64,000 bases of DNA from NCBI GenBank assembly GCA_021292105.1, contig CM037869.1, positions 6,136,204-6,200,203 of the forward strand, written 5' to 3'. The position numbers and the translations under genes are program-made. Positions 63,801 through 64,000 of this stretch are shown here, in pieces (the stretch's first letter is position 1; each line of letters opens with the position of its first letter). The DNA comes from Anadara kagoshimensis (lineage: Eukaryota; Mollusca; Bivalvia; Arcoida; Arcidae). The notes under the pieces are model-generated. The model was not told the origin of the DNA. It saw nothing but the letters and a program-made list of their open reading frames with translations, and did no database searches.

Positions 63801-64000
63801 ATCATATTTTTTTATTATTATTTTTACAATCAACGGTCGCACACAAAACCATATTTAAACAATATTTTTAACAACTTTTACACTATTACTGTAACCACAC
63901 TATTGATAGCATGGCGAGGTTTGTTCACACATGACGTCACAGCGTGTTCTTCTCACCTCCAACACAGAAGAGCTGCGGCGATGATTTTCGGCAATTTTCA

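Noticed and set aside
1-64000. CRISPR arrays, operons, bacterial promoters
   Set aside because: The direct repeats present are eukaryotic tandem or interspersed repeats without unique equal-length spacers; gene structure is clearly intron-containing.

Overview
The window is eukaryotic, animal nuclear DNA, most likely from a bivalve mollusc. It is AT-rich and intron-rich, with phase-matched small exons separated by kilobases. It is loaded with repeat types common in bivalve genomes: tRNA-derived SINEs with a shared 3' tail, an element family with an internal 145-bp minisatellite, short palindromes, non-LTR and Penelope-like reverse transcriptases, and a PIF/Harbinger transposon. One gene ends in a chitin-binding type-2 domain. 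Species assignment is inference; no mitochondrial or rRNA marker is present.

Two protein-coding genes can be assembled by hand from splice sites and phases. (1) A minus-strand gene runs from the ATG at 18027 to the stop at 2109 in ten coding exons (5340 nt, 1779 residues, every junction in frame). It encodes a probably nuclear or cytoplasmic protein with a roughly 980-residue Q/S/G/Y/N-rich prion-like N-terminus, two tandem Ig-like domains lacking the usual disulfide, a conserved-looking basic/helical region that I do not recognise (ending in a segment resembling half of a dsRNA-binding fold), and an RGG-rich C-terminus. I know of no protein with this combination, so it is the best candidate here for something undescribed. 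(2) A plus-strand gene begins at 21407 and ends at 45410. It encodes a type II single-pass membrane protein with an acidic cytoplasmic tail, a glycosylated two-module ectodomain and a C-terminal chitin-binding (CBM14) domain. A second possible first exon (40854) and another membrane-anchor ORF (40582-40782) suggest alternative isoforms.

Layout: 1-2100, 3' flank of gene 1 with SINEs. 2109-18049, gene 1; its 4.6-kb intron 7 holds a nested pair of minisatellite-bearing transposons (4772-8967). 18050-21406, intergenic, with hairpins and a 640-bp T-poor simple repeat. 21407-45410, gene 2, with very large introns containing a pentanucleotide satellite (21900-22640), MITEs, SINEs and a decayed 4.7-kb LINE (34050-38800, minus). 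46085-47694, third copy of the minisatellite-bearing element. 48349-49930, two tandem arrays. 50235-52150, SINEs. 54897-56576, a Harbinger element with matching terminal repeats and TAA duplications. 56590-57090, LINE fragment. 58840-59740, a large inverted repeat. 60780-62580, tRNA-like repeats and a Penelope-like RT remnant. 63400-63800, an inverted copy of the repeat at 53900-54340. From 45.4 kb to the end I see no host gene.

The two genes lie head to head (start codons about 3.4 kb apart). Nothing in the sequence shows a functional link between them. All gene models are hand-built from splice consensus and reading frame; no database search or transcript data was available.
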